From: Pelargonium cotyledonis
Taxonomy: Eukaryota > Streptophyta > Magnoliopsida > Geraniales > Geraniaceae
DNA length: 23,097 nucleotides
Direction of reading: 5' to 3'
Assembly (NCBI GenBank): GCA_036897625.1
Contig: JAYMTA010000912.1
Span: 1-23,097, forward strand
Of this stretch, positions 9,378 through 19,036 are shown in pieces (positions within the stretch are counted from its first letter, which is position 1; each line of letters opens with the position of its first letter). The translations under genes and the position numbers were made by a program. The notes under the pieces are model-generated. The model did no database searches. It was not told where the DNA came from and worked only from the letters and a program-made list of their open reading frames with translations.

Positions 9378-9640
9378 AACCACTAAAGGTGGCGCAGTTG
9401 GTTAATCCAACTGTGTGAGTAGGATGAGGTATCAAGATCAATTTCCACTCAACACATCTTTAGTGGTGGTGGTGTAAGAGACCACTTTGGTGCGGTAAGG
9501 TGCCAAAAACTCTAGGCTAGGGTTAAGAGAAGGTGCGGTAAGGTGCTAAAAACTCTAGGCTAGGGTTAAGAGAAATAGTCGTCTCTTTCCTAAACACTAT
9601 TGCACCTTTAGGCCGTCGCTTATAAAAAAAAGAAAAAAGA
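9378..9640 (+). mobile_element. tRNA-derived SINE with poly(A) tail
   Basis: A 263-bp element bounded by a perfect 14-bp target duplication. Its head carries an RNA polymerase III A-box match, TGGCGCAGTTGG (9390-9401), and a weaker B-box-like GATCAATTTCC (9436-9446), about 45 bases apart, as in tRNA-derived SINEs. The 3' end is A-rich (9623-9640, interrupted by G), the usual tail for LINE-driven retroposition. The perfect duplication indicates a fairly recent insertion. Inside the body a 43-bp segment is tandemly duplicated (separate entry). The L1-type LINE elsewhere in the window represents the kind of machinery that could have mobilised it; that link is inference. Confidence 0.88.
9489..9574 (+). 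repeat. 43-bp tandem duplication inside the SINE
   Basis: Units 9489-9531 and 9532-9574 begin GGTGCGGTAAGGTGC and end GGGTTAAGAGAA; they differ at one base (C/T at unit position 16). Confidence 0.92.
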
Positions 9641-9654
9641 AGAACACTTGGTAT
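9641..9654 (+). repeat. SINE target-site duplication, right copy
   Basis: AGAACACTTGGTAT, identical to 9364-9377, directly after the A-rich tail. Confidence 0.9.
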
Positions 9655-9918
9655 CTAATGTTCATGTGGTTGTATTTTTTTCTGTGACGAAAGACATGTT
9701 GTGGTTATATTTTCTTGGGCTCGAACAACGTTTGATGAAATCCTAACGTGACCGGTCAAACTGATTTGTCCCTTCAATAATGGTGTTTCGATTAAATTAG
9801 CTAGATATTATTAAGCTTATAATTCGATGTTGGATTTTTTTAACCCAACTAGAAGTTCATTGACATTGATGTTAGAAATCGATTTGATTCTTTAAGGACC
9901 ATTTCAAAATAAACGAAG

Positions 9919-10160
9919 TTCAGAGCAAATCAAAATGGTGCAATCAAGCAAAGTGAGAGTTGTGAAGATGTAATTGATCATGATGGGCAAAAAAAAAAAA
10001 AATTGAAGTGGAATATAAGGAGCTGATCAGAGGGGACAACAAGAAATTGATAAACCAAATTCAGCTTTCGGATAAGAGTATGATACTTGGAGAAGCTCTC
10101 CAGATTGAGGTAATGACAGATGAAGGTTCAGTTTTTGATCTCATAACGCATATGTACTAA
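9919..10160 (+). pseudogene. Exon-like coding relic broken at a poly(A) run
   Basis: Two plus-strand frames join across a run of 14 A (9989-10002). The first reads NGAIKQSESCEDVIDHDGQ; the second, one base out of phase, reads IEVEYKELIRGDNKKLINQI, then LSDKSMILGEALQIEV, and ends at a TAA at 10158-10160. There is no ATG in frame. The charged, lysine- and glutamate-rich sequence looks like an internal exon or the end of a retrocopied gene. GAG-GTAATG near 10107-10115 could be a former exon-intron boundary. I do not recognise the parent gene. Confidence 0.35.
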
Positions 10161-10490
10161 TGATACTCAAATTATCAACTATGGTGTAAAGCTTCTACCC
10201 TTATTGTTTACTACTCATCATCTTCTCAAATCATTTATTCATCGTCAATCCACCATTACTACCAACCAAGAAAAAAGCTCAGCTTAAAAATCTTACACAA
10301 GTGTTTGATATCCAAACTAGTTACCGTTTTTTTTTAAGTACTGATATGACGTTGAGTTGAATGGTGAACAATATAATTAGAACATAATCTGTTTTCTTTT
10401 GATTTATTTGGCAAATCACAACATAAAACCAGTAACCATACTTAATTTGCTATAAAAATATGTTACTAAGTTTGGTGATAGCAGCAAATT
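10161..10490. other. Intergenic stretch, nothing clear
   Basis: AT-rich sequence without coding signal or a definable repeat. Confidence 0.45.
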
Positions 10491-10497
10491 TAGTATA

Positions 10498-10540
10498 AAG
10501 TTTCTGAAAAATCCAGATTCTGGATTTTTAGAAACTTTAT
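10498..10540. repeat. Near-perfect palindrome with about 21-bp arms
   Basis: AAAGTTTCTGAAAAATCCAG is followed almost at once by CTGGATTTTTAGAAACTTT. The arms are complementary except for one unpaired base (a C missing in the right arm), and there is essentially no loop. It lies outside any gene. It may be the core of a very short foldback element or a cruciform-prone site. Confidence 0.8.
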
Positions 10541-10544
10541 TGGA

Positions 10545-11229
10545 TACAAAATATTAAACCTCCAATAATTTGTACAAACTAAAACTCTTACTAATCTGAT
10601 CACATGAAAAAAAAAAAAAAAAAAACCTCCATCAAAATTTTTACAATAAATTTTGCCTTCAACAAGTAAATCTTATCCAATGAGAAAGACACAGAGTAAA
10701 AGAGAAATTATATTCGCCTAACTTATCCTAGTAAATCTTCTACAATAAATCAAACTCACTAAAGTTATAATCCTTAAGAGGAGAGAGTTTGCTAAAATGG
10801 AATTATTTGGAGTTGGATAATGATGACATTGGATGGGTCCGATTAAGCTTGCTAAAAGTGTGAGTTTGTAGCAGCGGCAACAACGATGGTTGGGATCAGA
10901 TGGTTGGATGGGGTTGGATTGAAGAAAAAGACCAAATTTAATGAGAAAAGACATTTCCGGTGTATTAGAAAATTATCAAGTCATGTGCGTAACACATAGG
11001 CAAATAAAAAAAAATACAATTTTCCGTTATATTTAACGGCCTACAAACTTGTAAATAAGTTAAAAAAAACTCTCAAAACTACATTTTAAAATTGGATTAT
11101 ATTATGTATTATAGAACCGAAAATTGAGTTATCATCTCTCGTCACCCCCTTCCAAATTAGACCCTCTACAGTGACTCTCTAGTCTCTACTATTCTTCATT
11201 GGCAACTTCTTCTTAACGAAGTACATCTC
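10545..11229. other. 5' flank of RFL copy 1
   Basis: No gene is supported. An A-run occurs at 10604-10624. A minus-strand open frame at 10718-10954 shows no motif. This region should hold the former promoter of RFL copy 1 but no convincing TATA box is placed. Confidence 0.4.
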
Positions 11230-12926
11230 ATGAATCTCATCATCAAGTTGTTGAAAACATCAATGACCTTTTCAGATATGTCTCTGCGTACACCAAACTT
11301 CATCCTCACCAACACAGCCCCCGATTTCACCGCCACTCATCTAAATCGAGCCCTTTCTCTCTTCAATCTCTTGCTCCGTACACCTCCTTCTCCCAACTCC
11401 ATTGTCTCTTTCGGTGAACTCTTGACCTCTCTTTCCAAATTGAGATGACGTTGTTTCTCTTTCCCACACTATTGATGTGTCCCCTGGAATTGCTCCAAAT
11501 GTGGTTACTCTCTCTATTATGATTCATTCCTTTTGCCATCTCAACCGTTTGGGTTTTGGGATCTCTGTTCTGGGAAAGTTCTTCAAATTGGGGCTACAAC
11601 CCAACACTATTACCCTTACCACTGTAATCAAGTAACCAAGGTCACATTTCCCTAGCCCTTGTCCTTTTTCGCAAGATGGTGAATCAAGCTAATGTCATTA
11701 CTTACAACACCATCGTTAATGGCTTATGCAAGATAGGGAACACTCACACACTGCCATTGAGGTTCTAAGAAAAATGGAGCAGCAGTCTAACTTCACCTGT
11801 AAGCCTATTCGTGTTACCTATAATACTGTCATCGACAGCCTTTGTAAACATAGCTAGGCAGCTGACGCAGGCTTTGGATCTCTTCTCAGAAATGATGGGC
11901 AAGGGAATTCCTCCAGATGTTGTTACTTACACTTGCTTGATCCAGGGAGCTTCCCACTTATGCCAATGGGACCTTGTTACCTCTTTCCTCACTGACATGA
12001 AAGCTCAAAACATCTCTCCTAATGTTCAAACTTACACTTTATTGATAGATGCTTTGTGTAAAGAAGGTATGGCCGGTGACGCACACGATGTTGTTGAATT
12101 GATGATTGAGATGGGTGTAAAGCCTGACACTTTTACCTACAACACACTCATAGATTGCTACTGCTTGCGAGGTGACATGGACAAAGCATTACAAACGTTT
12201 CACTTGATGGCTGAGCGTGGATGTGCACCGAATGTCATTAGTTACAATACTTTGATCAACGGGTATTGCAAGATTAAAAAAATGGATGATGCTGTGGGGC
12301 TCTTTCAAGAAATGACTCAAAGAGGGTTGCTTCCTAATATTGTTACTTTTAACACTCTTATCAATGGCTTCTTCAGGGTTGGGAAACCACAAATTGCACA
12401 ACAACTTCGTCATGAAATGCAATCTTCTAAGCTGCATCCAAATGTTGTTACTTATAATGCTGTGTTGGATTACTTGGTTAAAACCAAGCAGCTCCAAGAG
12501 GCTATAGCATTGCTCCTTGAGATGGAAAGTCGCGGGTTGAAACCGAATACAATCACATTTACTATAATAATTGATGGTTTGTGTAAGGCTAGGAAGGTTG
12601 ACATGGCAAGGAAACTGTTTTCCTGTCTCCCTGCAAAAGGAGTTCGACCTGATGTTCGGACACATAACATACTTCTTAGAGGTCTATGTAGGAAAGGGTT
12701 GTTAAGTGAAGCTGATGACATGCTCAATAGAATGGAAGAGAACGGATGCTCAGCCAATGATTTCACTTATAATACAATGATACAAGGATTCTTTAGAAAT
12801 GACGAAATAGCAAAGGGAGTGAAACTCCTTAAAACTATTGTTGACAAAGGGATCTCTGTGCATGCATTCACTACAAAGATGTACTTGGAACTGTTGGTTA
12901 AAGAAGGGTCAAAGTATCTTATCTAA
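11230..12926 (+). pseudogene. RFL-type PPR gene, copy 1 (frameshifted)
   Basis: P-class PPR sequence of the restorer-of-fertility-like group; such proteins enter mitochondria and bind specific RNAs, often transcripts that cause male sterility. The first frame (11230-11448) reads into LLTSLSKLR and stops at TGA 11446. Compared with copy 2, an 8-base deletion follows. The next frame carries a PPR and stops at TAA 11633 after a second 8-base deletion. A two-base gain near 11748 and a shift at TAG 11855-11857 follow. From there the frame is open to TAA 12924-12926 and holds nine full 35-residue motifs (for example VISYNTLINGYCKIKKMDDA and DFTYNTMIQGFFRNDEIAKG) plus a partial one ending EGSKYLI. 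The open frame formally extends back to 11811. With four frame breaks it is very unlikely to make a full RFL protein; a truncated product from an internal ATG is conceivable. Confidence 0.9.
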
Positions 12927-13548
12927 GTAGCACTGGAAGTGTGGCAAATGTGACATGTCTAAGGTAATTTTTTGTGTTCAATTTTTATATTTCTTGCAGT
13001 GTATACATTATTGGTCAGGCTTGGAACATTTAGATATTAGGATGGAATTGCAGTCACCTACATGGAACTGACATGTATGCTATTATTTAGAGGAAAGATC
13101 CTTGAGGGATACCTTTCTATGCTGAAGTTACCATATTCTTGGGCTATTACAGTCGAGAAAGACACACTTAAATCATGTTAACAAATGTACATGGATCAAT
13201 GAAGGTAACCATAAAGTTTGGTTACCTCAATGCATATTTCATGCATACTATGCCGTTATGTATCGGCTATCGTATTCACAATATTACTACTTTCATGCAG
13301 GCATTTTGATACATGCAATATTTTTTTTATCCATACTGAAGTGCAGTTCTGTTCTTACTTTTTTATTCAATCTTGAGTAATCGGTTTGCCTCTTGTTATC
13401 TGAAACCAAAAAGTTGTTTTGAGAGCAATATGAATTGGGCTTCAACATATTTTCTAAACTAGTCAATGGTTTATTTTTCATATAACATTGCCAAAAAGTA
13501 TGTTCTCTCAAGAAATATAGACATGTTAATTACAGCCCTCCCTGAAAT
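12927..13548 (+). other. 3' flank of RFL copy 1, shared with copy 2
   Basis: About 12966-13245 is recognisably similar to 21738-21986 behind copy 2. Shared words include GAGAAAGACACA, ACATGGATCA and AATGCATATTTCATG. The duplication therefore included the 3' UTR and flank. No coding sequence is present; the open frame at 13293-13511 (minus) has no motif. Confidence 0.7.
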
Positions 13549-14160
13549 AATGTAGTCTTGTGTTTTATGCTGGTCCTCTGCAATACTGTTGCCTTCAAAT
13601 GCAAAATATTATTGTATACATCATTTATAGACTGATGGCACTGTATGTTAAATCTCTTTGATGCTTCAGATCTTAGTATAATTTTTTTTCAGGCTCCTAT
13701 ATTCTTGACATTTATTTCTTCTGTGGGTACTATGTAATGTATCTTATTGATTTTTTAAAAATAAATATTTCAATATTCTGTTTGTGCTGAAGTTACTCTT
13801 CTTTTGCTGTCCTCACCATCTACCGAGTGACGTGTCATATAATGGATAGACGGATTGGCTTAATCTAAGCAAAAAAAAAAAATTGGCTTGAATATTCCGA
13901 GATTGTGTTTAATTAGAATGTAGTCTTGTGTTTTATGCAGGTCATTTTGTAATTCTGGAGCTGTCTAATTCTGTATTCTTTACGTATAGACGGATGAAAT
14001 GGTATGCTTAGTATCTTCCGAGCTTTAGGTCATTGTATGTATATGTTCTCGCACCTATGTGCATCATGACTTGAATATTCTTTGGGGACTGTGCTTTGAA
14101 TTTTCGGATATTGATTTGTGCTGAAATTAGTATTCTTAGGTTGTCATCAGCTCATATTTG
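13549..14160 (+). repeat. Diverged direct repeat in the RFL copy 1 3' region
   Basis: AATGTAGTCTTGTGTTTTAT occurs at 13549 and 13917 (offset 368). A second pair, TTTGTGCTGA followed by A(G/A)TTA, occurs at 13781 and 14115 (offset 334). The words come in the same order, which suggests an old tandem duplication of about 350 bp with later indels. No coding content. Confidence 0.6.
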
Positions 14161-14164
14161 AGTG

Positions 14165-14744
14165 TGGCAATAGTGGCACAAGTTTTTAAAAGAGAATAAC
14201 AGATGGATTTTATTGTGAATTTTAAGGTAAGAATAGATTGATATCAGTTTTCTCCATTTGATCCTAACAGTGCTTGAGTCTCGTAACGCATGCAATTAAA
14301 AGCATTGTTATGTGCTTGGTCATTGATCTAATGTTGAAGAGGATGTGAAAGATCTTGTTGCTATCATCTCTGATTCATACATGATATGGTGCTACTGAAA
14401 AAATTCCTTGATTTGTGCTTTGATTCAGGTGTTACTGTGCACCAAGGATGGAGTTCAACTTGCAGTTTGAATCCGAACATGTTGACAACAAAAATCTAAT
14501 TCAACTTTATCAATTTACGGATAAGATTTATCTTGCAAAAACATAGATTGGATCGGGAAAATCTACATATTTCACACTAAGAATCCCAAATCCAATTTGA
14601 TTGGAACCTCTTTTAGATGAATTTTTAATAATACACATAATTCTCTCTCAAACTCTCATCAGACGTATCAAAATATAATTGAGTGTTTTTTTTAAATTTT
14701 TATTCACTATTCTTGTCGTGTATAAACTATGTTGAGGTTGCAGG
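14165..14744. other. Spacer between RFL copy 1 region and LINE
   Basis: No gene, RNA or mobile element is supported here; the stretch ends at the LINE poly-T. Confidence 0.4.
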
Positions 14745-14895
14745 TTTTTTTTTTTTTTTTTTTGATAATATCATACATGCATTATATTAATAAAGGACGA
14801 CAGAGCCATTACATAAAAGTTCATTACAAACCCAGAGTTTTGAGATACCACTTGTACCTTCACTAGCTAGTTGGTGAGCAGGAGAAACTAAGGAT

Positions 14896-15605
14896 CTATT
14901 TACATAAAAAATCACCATTAAAGTGATTATTAAACAAGACATGATTAATGTCTGCAAAAGCTGCTACCAAATCCACTCTGTCGTCATAGTTGCCATCTAG
15001 CTTACTTGCCTTGAGCACCCTGTAAATAATTTGAGAATCTGTTAATACACAGACATCTTTAATTATATTGTGATATATAAAGGAACAAGCTGACGAAATG
15101 GCTTCTAATTCTGCTGATAGAGCATCCTTTGCCATACTAGTGGAACTTTTACGAGCTAAGATACGACCCTGCCTATCTTGAATTTCCAACCAAATCCAAC
15201 TTTAGTTGGAGAGAAAGCACCATCACAGAAGCAAAGGAGTTTAGCATCCTTTGCAATTTCCGAAAGATTTCTGATGGGATCATCCTGCTTATCCTTATCA
15301 CGAACCTTAGGATTTTGGGTATTAGCATATGAGGCTTGTAGGAGCTTTACAATCTCTGGTGCATTTTTTATAACTCTAGCCACTGAGAATTCCTGGTGAT
15401 TAAAAACTACATTGTTCCTTTCTTTCCATATTTCCCAAGCAATTCCCGTACTCCACTGGATAAGGTCAGCGCTATTACTGGGATCTCTTTTATTTTTAGC
15501 CAGGAAGAGAGAAAGCCAGGCCTGACTTGAGGTAATCTCATCCACCCTTACTGACAAAGGCGAGGCAAACCAAGTTCTAGCACTATCCGGGCAATGGAAT
15601 AGCAT
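14896..15605 (-). pseudogene. LINE ORF2 C-terminus: RNase H domain
   Basis: Two overlapping frames (15605-15156 and 15189-14896) with a frameshift between them. The first contains WSTGIAWEIWKERNNVVFNH, the typical linker after zf-RVT, and LCFCDGAFSP with the first catalytic aspartate. The second contains GRILARKSS, ALSAELEAI (catalytic glutamate) and VLTDSQII (second aspartate). A plant RNase H of this RVT_3 type retains the fold, but the final aspartate motif is not seen before the stop at 14896. About 130 bases of 3' UTR separate the stop from the poly(A) tail. Confidence 0.85.
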
Positions 15606-15879
15606 ATGAGCTATGGATTTTTTTATCCTTATAACATCTAGGGCAAATCATAGAAGAACCCAAATTCCTATGAAAGAGCAATTCTTTTGTTGCCAAAGCC
15701 GACTTGGCCACTTTCCACCAAAAAACCTTGAATTTCTCTGAAATTTTTAAGGCCCAAAGGGTCTTCCAGTCCAAGTTAGAATTCAGATTCGAAGTAGAGT
15801 CCAGAGATTGAGATCTGTCTTTCACATCATATGCAATCTTGACAGAGAATGGTTTTTTCTCACCTCTAGACTCGCCCAC
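15583..15879 (-). pseudogene. LINE ORF2 zf-RVT segment
   Basis: This stretch reads DWKTLWALKISEKFKVFWWK, then LATKELLFHRNLGSSMICPR and CYKDKKIHSSYAIPLPG. The W--LW----K-K-F-W pattern followed by a C--C pair is the zinc-binding segment found after plant LINE reverse transcriptases. The frame continues into the RNase H linker only after a shift near 15600. Confidence 0.85.
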
Positions 15880-15935
15880 CTCAGCTTATCTGATATATCC
15901 CCCCACTTAGGAATAGGAATAGGAATATCCAAGAT

Positions 15936-17799
15936 CTAATATGCTAGATCCCTCGGAAAGGCTTGGAGAATAAGATTTTGATTCCAAGATCTCGGGTTTG
16001 AGAGGAAAAGCTCTTCAACTTTCGCTCTCTCATTAAGAGGGCCCCGGGAGTCAAAAGGGATGACTTCCTGATTGACCCATTTATCCTGAAAAATTCTTAT
16101 GGTTTTACAGTTTCCTACCTGCCAAGTCATGTTTTCAATCAAGAATTCTTGACCTTTACTCAAGCTTCTCCAAATCCAAGAGCAAGGGGATTTAACTTTT
16201 GCGTTCCACAGAGACCCATTAACACCATATTTGCCTACCAAGACTCGGTGAACCAAACTATCCGAATTGCTAATAATTCTTTTAAATTGACTTGCAAGCA
16301 AGGCAATATTAAAGTTATGAGTATTCCTGAGTCCTATTCCCCCCTTCCTTTGGGCCATGCCAGGATATTCCGTTTGATCCAATGGATACCCTTTTCCCCA
16401 TCCGATTTGGACTACCAAAATTTGGCCAAAAACCCATAAAGCCATTTCGAAAAATACTTGGGCATATCAAAGAGATTCATGATGAAAACCGGAATCGAAT
16501 TAAGCGTAGATTAGATTAGGACAAGTCTTCCAGCTTGAGATAACAAATTCGTTTTCCATCCCTGCAGTTTCATCTCAATACGCTTCTTAAGAAATTGGAA
16601 CAAATTCCTTTTAGTATTGTTCCCAATCTCCGGAATGCCCAAGTATTTTCCAGGATTTGGAACCACTTTAAATGAAAGAATTCCTTGAAAAATTCGGACA
16701 AATCTTCTATGGATATTTGGGCTAAAGAACCATTCAGATTTATCCTTGCTAATAGATTGGCCAGAAGCAATTTCAAACAGGGAAATAATAGATCTTACTT
16801 TAGAGCAAGCTTGCAGAGTCGGCTCAAAGAATAAGAAGGAGTCATCAGAAAACAAAAGATGACTAATCTGAGGACCTCCCCTGGAAATGGAAAGCGCCTT
16901 GATCTCCTTAGTCCTCTGAGCTTCTTCCAGAAGAACAGAGAAACCTTCAGCCGCGATTAAGAATAGGTAAGGTGAAAGCGGATCCCCTTGCCTAAGGGCC
17001 TGTGATGGCCGAAACCAAGAAGATTCCTTGCCATTTACAATCATAGAGTAGGAAACTGTCGAGATATATTACCAAATTAAGTGAATCCATTTGGGAGAAA
17101 ACCTTGAGCAGTCATAATATCCAACAAATAATCCCATCTAACCCTATCATATGCCTTACTGATGTCCATTTTGAGCCCTCCTTTAAAGGCTTTCCCTTTC
17201 TTTGCTCTCTTAATGGAATGAAAAAGTTCATTAACAAGGATAATGTTATCTTGGATTCTTCTTCCAGGAACAAATCCATTCTGCATGGGCGAGATAAGAC
17301 CTCCAATAACTTCCTTAAGCCTGTTCATGAGTACTTTGGAAGCAATCTTGTAACCAAAATTGCACAGGCTTATAGGTCTGAAATCAGCCGGACTCTGGGG
17401 ATTATCAACTTTGTGGATGAGGACAATATGAGTTTGGTTAAGTTCCTTTAGGAGAAAGCCGAAATTCAAAAAAGATAATACAACTGAAGAAATGGAGTCC
17501 TCAATAACATCCCAAAACTTATGGTAGAAACTTTCTGGAACTCCATCAGGCCCCGGAGATTTGAGACTTCCTATACCAAAAGTCGCTTTTCTAACCTCTT
17601 CAGTGGAGAAGGGTTTATCAAGAAAGGAGATTTGAAAAGGTAAAAGCTTCTTATGGATTTTCCCAGAGATCATCTGAATATAATGCCTTCTAGATGAATC
17701 ATCAGGGGAATGATGATAAAGCTTTGAGAAATAGGAATTAAGACAACTTCTAATATCCTTCTCTGAAGTCTCCCAAATTCCATTTTCATTTCTTAACAT
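15936..17799 (-). pseudogene. LINE ORF2 reverse transcriptase (broken)
   Basis: Frames 17799-17077, 17044-16511 and 16445-15936 together span the RT. Visible in order: SPGPDGVPESFYHKFW, DFRPISLCNFGYKIASKVLM, QNGFVPGRRIQDNIILVNEL, MDISKAYDRVRWDYL (motif A aspartate), RQGDPLSPYLFLIAAEGFS (motif B), LLFSDDSFLFF (motif C, catalytic DD kept, usual A replaced by S), GKYLGIPEIGN and LQGWKTNLLSQAGR (thumb). The breaks lie at about 17090 (one base), at a TAA near 17066, at a stop near 16515, and at a C-run near 16340. The catalytic aspartates are intact although the frame is not, so decay is fairly recent or the breaks are few. Confidence 0.93.
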
Positions 17800-18225
17800 T
17801 TCTATACTATTTCTAGCCTTCCTCTTACTAGCCAGAATGTGGAAAAATCTAGTATTTCGTTCCCCTTACAGATTGAACTTAATTTTGGCTCTATGCTTCC
17901 AAAAAAGATACTCCATATTTAACACTCGCTCATACTTAACTTTAGACTTTTGTAGAAGGACCGAAACATCAGGGGTCTGGGGAACCCCCGAAGAGCTATA
18001 AAGGTTCTGGCCCCCATCATCCTTTGATGCTCCTTCTTAGAGCGAAGAGATCTTAGTTTCCAAAGTAGCCTTGAGATCCTGAAGTCTCCCAAATTTGGAT
18101 TTGCTCCAATGTCGAAGGGCTGACATCATCGAGCGACTCCTAGAAACCCATCTATACATTTGAGAACCAGGGGAAGGTCCGTTCCATATCTCTCGAACTA
18201 GATGCAAGCATTCCTCTTGAGAGGT
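17800..18225 (-). pseudogene. LINE ORF2 linker between endonuclease and RT
   Basis: No long frame survives here, but the stretch lies in the expected place between the endonuclease end (18226) and the RT start (17799) and has the same composition. Short pieces in several frames suggest multiple indels. Confidence 0.6.
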
Positions 18226-18995
18226 CTAAAAACTTTCAAATTTGGGTTTACTCATTCCTTTAACAGGGGGCGTCATATGCAAAATGATAGCACTATGATC
18301 CGAAGTTAGGATATGAGTGTTAATCAGATAGCTTGCTGGGAACTTGGATAGCCATGAAATACTACAGAAAGCTCTATCAAGAACCTCCATGACTAAATTC
18401 TTACTCGATCTGTTATTGGACCATGTAAAATGGGGCCCATGCTTTGGAATTTCGAGGAGATCCAATTTCGAGATAAAGTCCTGAAATTGAGACGCTCAGT
18501 GAAGAAAAGAAGCTCTATTTCCAAATTTATCTCCCAAGTGAAGGACTTGATTAAAGTCCCCCATCAGAATTGTGGGTTGAGGAGAATCAATGAGAAAATC
18601 TGATAAGAAGTCCCAGAACGATTGACGATTGGCTATCACAGGAGGCCCATAGATGCCAAACCATTTCCATGAAGAACCATTCGGCTCTCTAACAGTAATA
18701 CCTATAACATTATCATTTAAGATAAAAGCATCTCATTGAAGGTTTGTCCATGTTGCGAGCCATAGACCCCCTCCCCCCCCCCCCGCTTCTATATTTGTCA
18801 CCCCCCCAAATTTTCACCCACCCCCACAGATTTACACCACCCACAACCACTAAGCTTGATATTTACATCCTCAACAACTAGTTTTGTTCCACTAACGAAC
18901 ATAAAATCTGGTCTATACTTTTTCCTAAGGTCTTTGAGATACTGAACATGTAGGGGAAGACCTAAACCCCTATAGTTCCAAGCTAAAAGTTTCAT
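18226..18995 (-). pseudogene. LINE ORF2 APE-type endonuclease (broken)
   Basis: The start at 18995 gives MKLLAWNYRGLGLPLHVQYL, the usual opening of plant LINE ORF2, then DFMFVSGTKL. A frameshift lies in or beside the G-runs (plus-strand C-runs at 18773-18784 and nearby). After it come VREPNGSSWKWFGIYGPP, then MGDFNQVLHLGDKFGNR, a TGA near 18495, GPHFTWSNNRSSKN, LDRAFCS and LTSDHSAII. The GDFN and SDH signatures mark the endonuclease fold and catalytic histidine. The enzyme nicks target DNA to prime reverse transcription; this copy is inactive as read. Confidence 0.88.
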
Positions 18996-19000
18996 GGCCT

Positions 19001-19024
19001 CCTAGGAGACTGTTGAGGGACAGT
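19001..19024 (-). repeat. Stem-loop just upstream of LINE ORF2
   Basis: GGAGACTGT and ACAGTCTCC form a perfect 9-bp stem around TGAGGG, ending 6 bases before the ORF2 start codon. It may be a structural element between ORF1 and ORF2, or chance. Confidence 0.6.
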
Positions 19025-19036
19025 CTCCTCAGAACC

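Larger units (their letters stand above)
14745..19010 (-). mobile_element. L1-type plant LINE, degenerate, antisense to the RFL genes
   Basis: Read on the minus strand, the element runs from an ORF2 start at 18995 to a poly(A) tail of 19 residues (poly-T at 14745-14763 on the plus strand). The domain order is APE-type endonuclease, reverse transcriptase, zf-RVT zinc-binding segment and RNase H, which defines plant L1-clade LINEs. Frameshifts and stops break ORF2 in at least six places, so it cannot move on its own. The 5' limit is uncertain: a possible ORF1 end lies at 19037-19185. The left flank GTTGAGGTTGCAGG has no clear copy on the right, so target duplications are unresolved. Confidence 0.93.

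Noticed and set aside
9390-9446. tRNA gene
   Set aside because: The A-box is good but the B-box is weak, no cloverleaf can be drawn, and the unit has a SINE body, A-tail and target duplication.
12189-12766. Minus-strand ORFs of 158 and 98 aa over RFL copy 1
   Set aside because: Antisense frames of the PPR repeats; the plus strand gives clear 35-residue motifs.
12964-13000. Short 3' UTR intron (GTAATT...TTGCAG) after RFL copy 1
   Set aside because: Only about 37 bases, below usual plant intron size, and the splice words are not kept behind copy 2.
17104-17451. 115-aa plus-strand ORF
   Set aside because: Antisense of LINE reverse transcriptase motif A and neighbouring segments.
19008-19015. 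TGTTGAGG as LINE target duplication (matches 14730-14737)
   Set aside because: Only eight bases, does not abut the poly-T, and lies in the loop region of the stem upstream of ORF2; likely chance.
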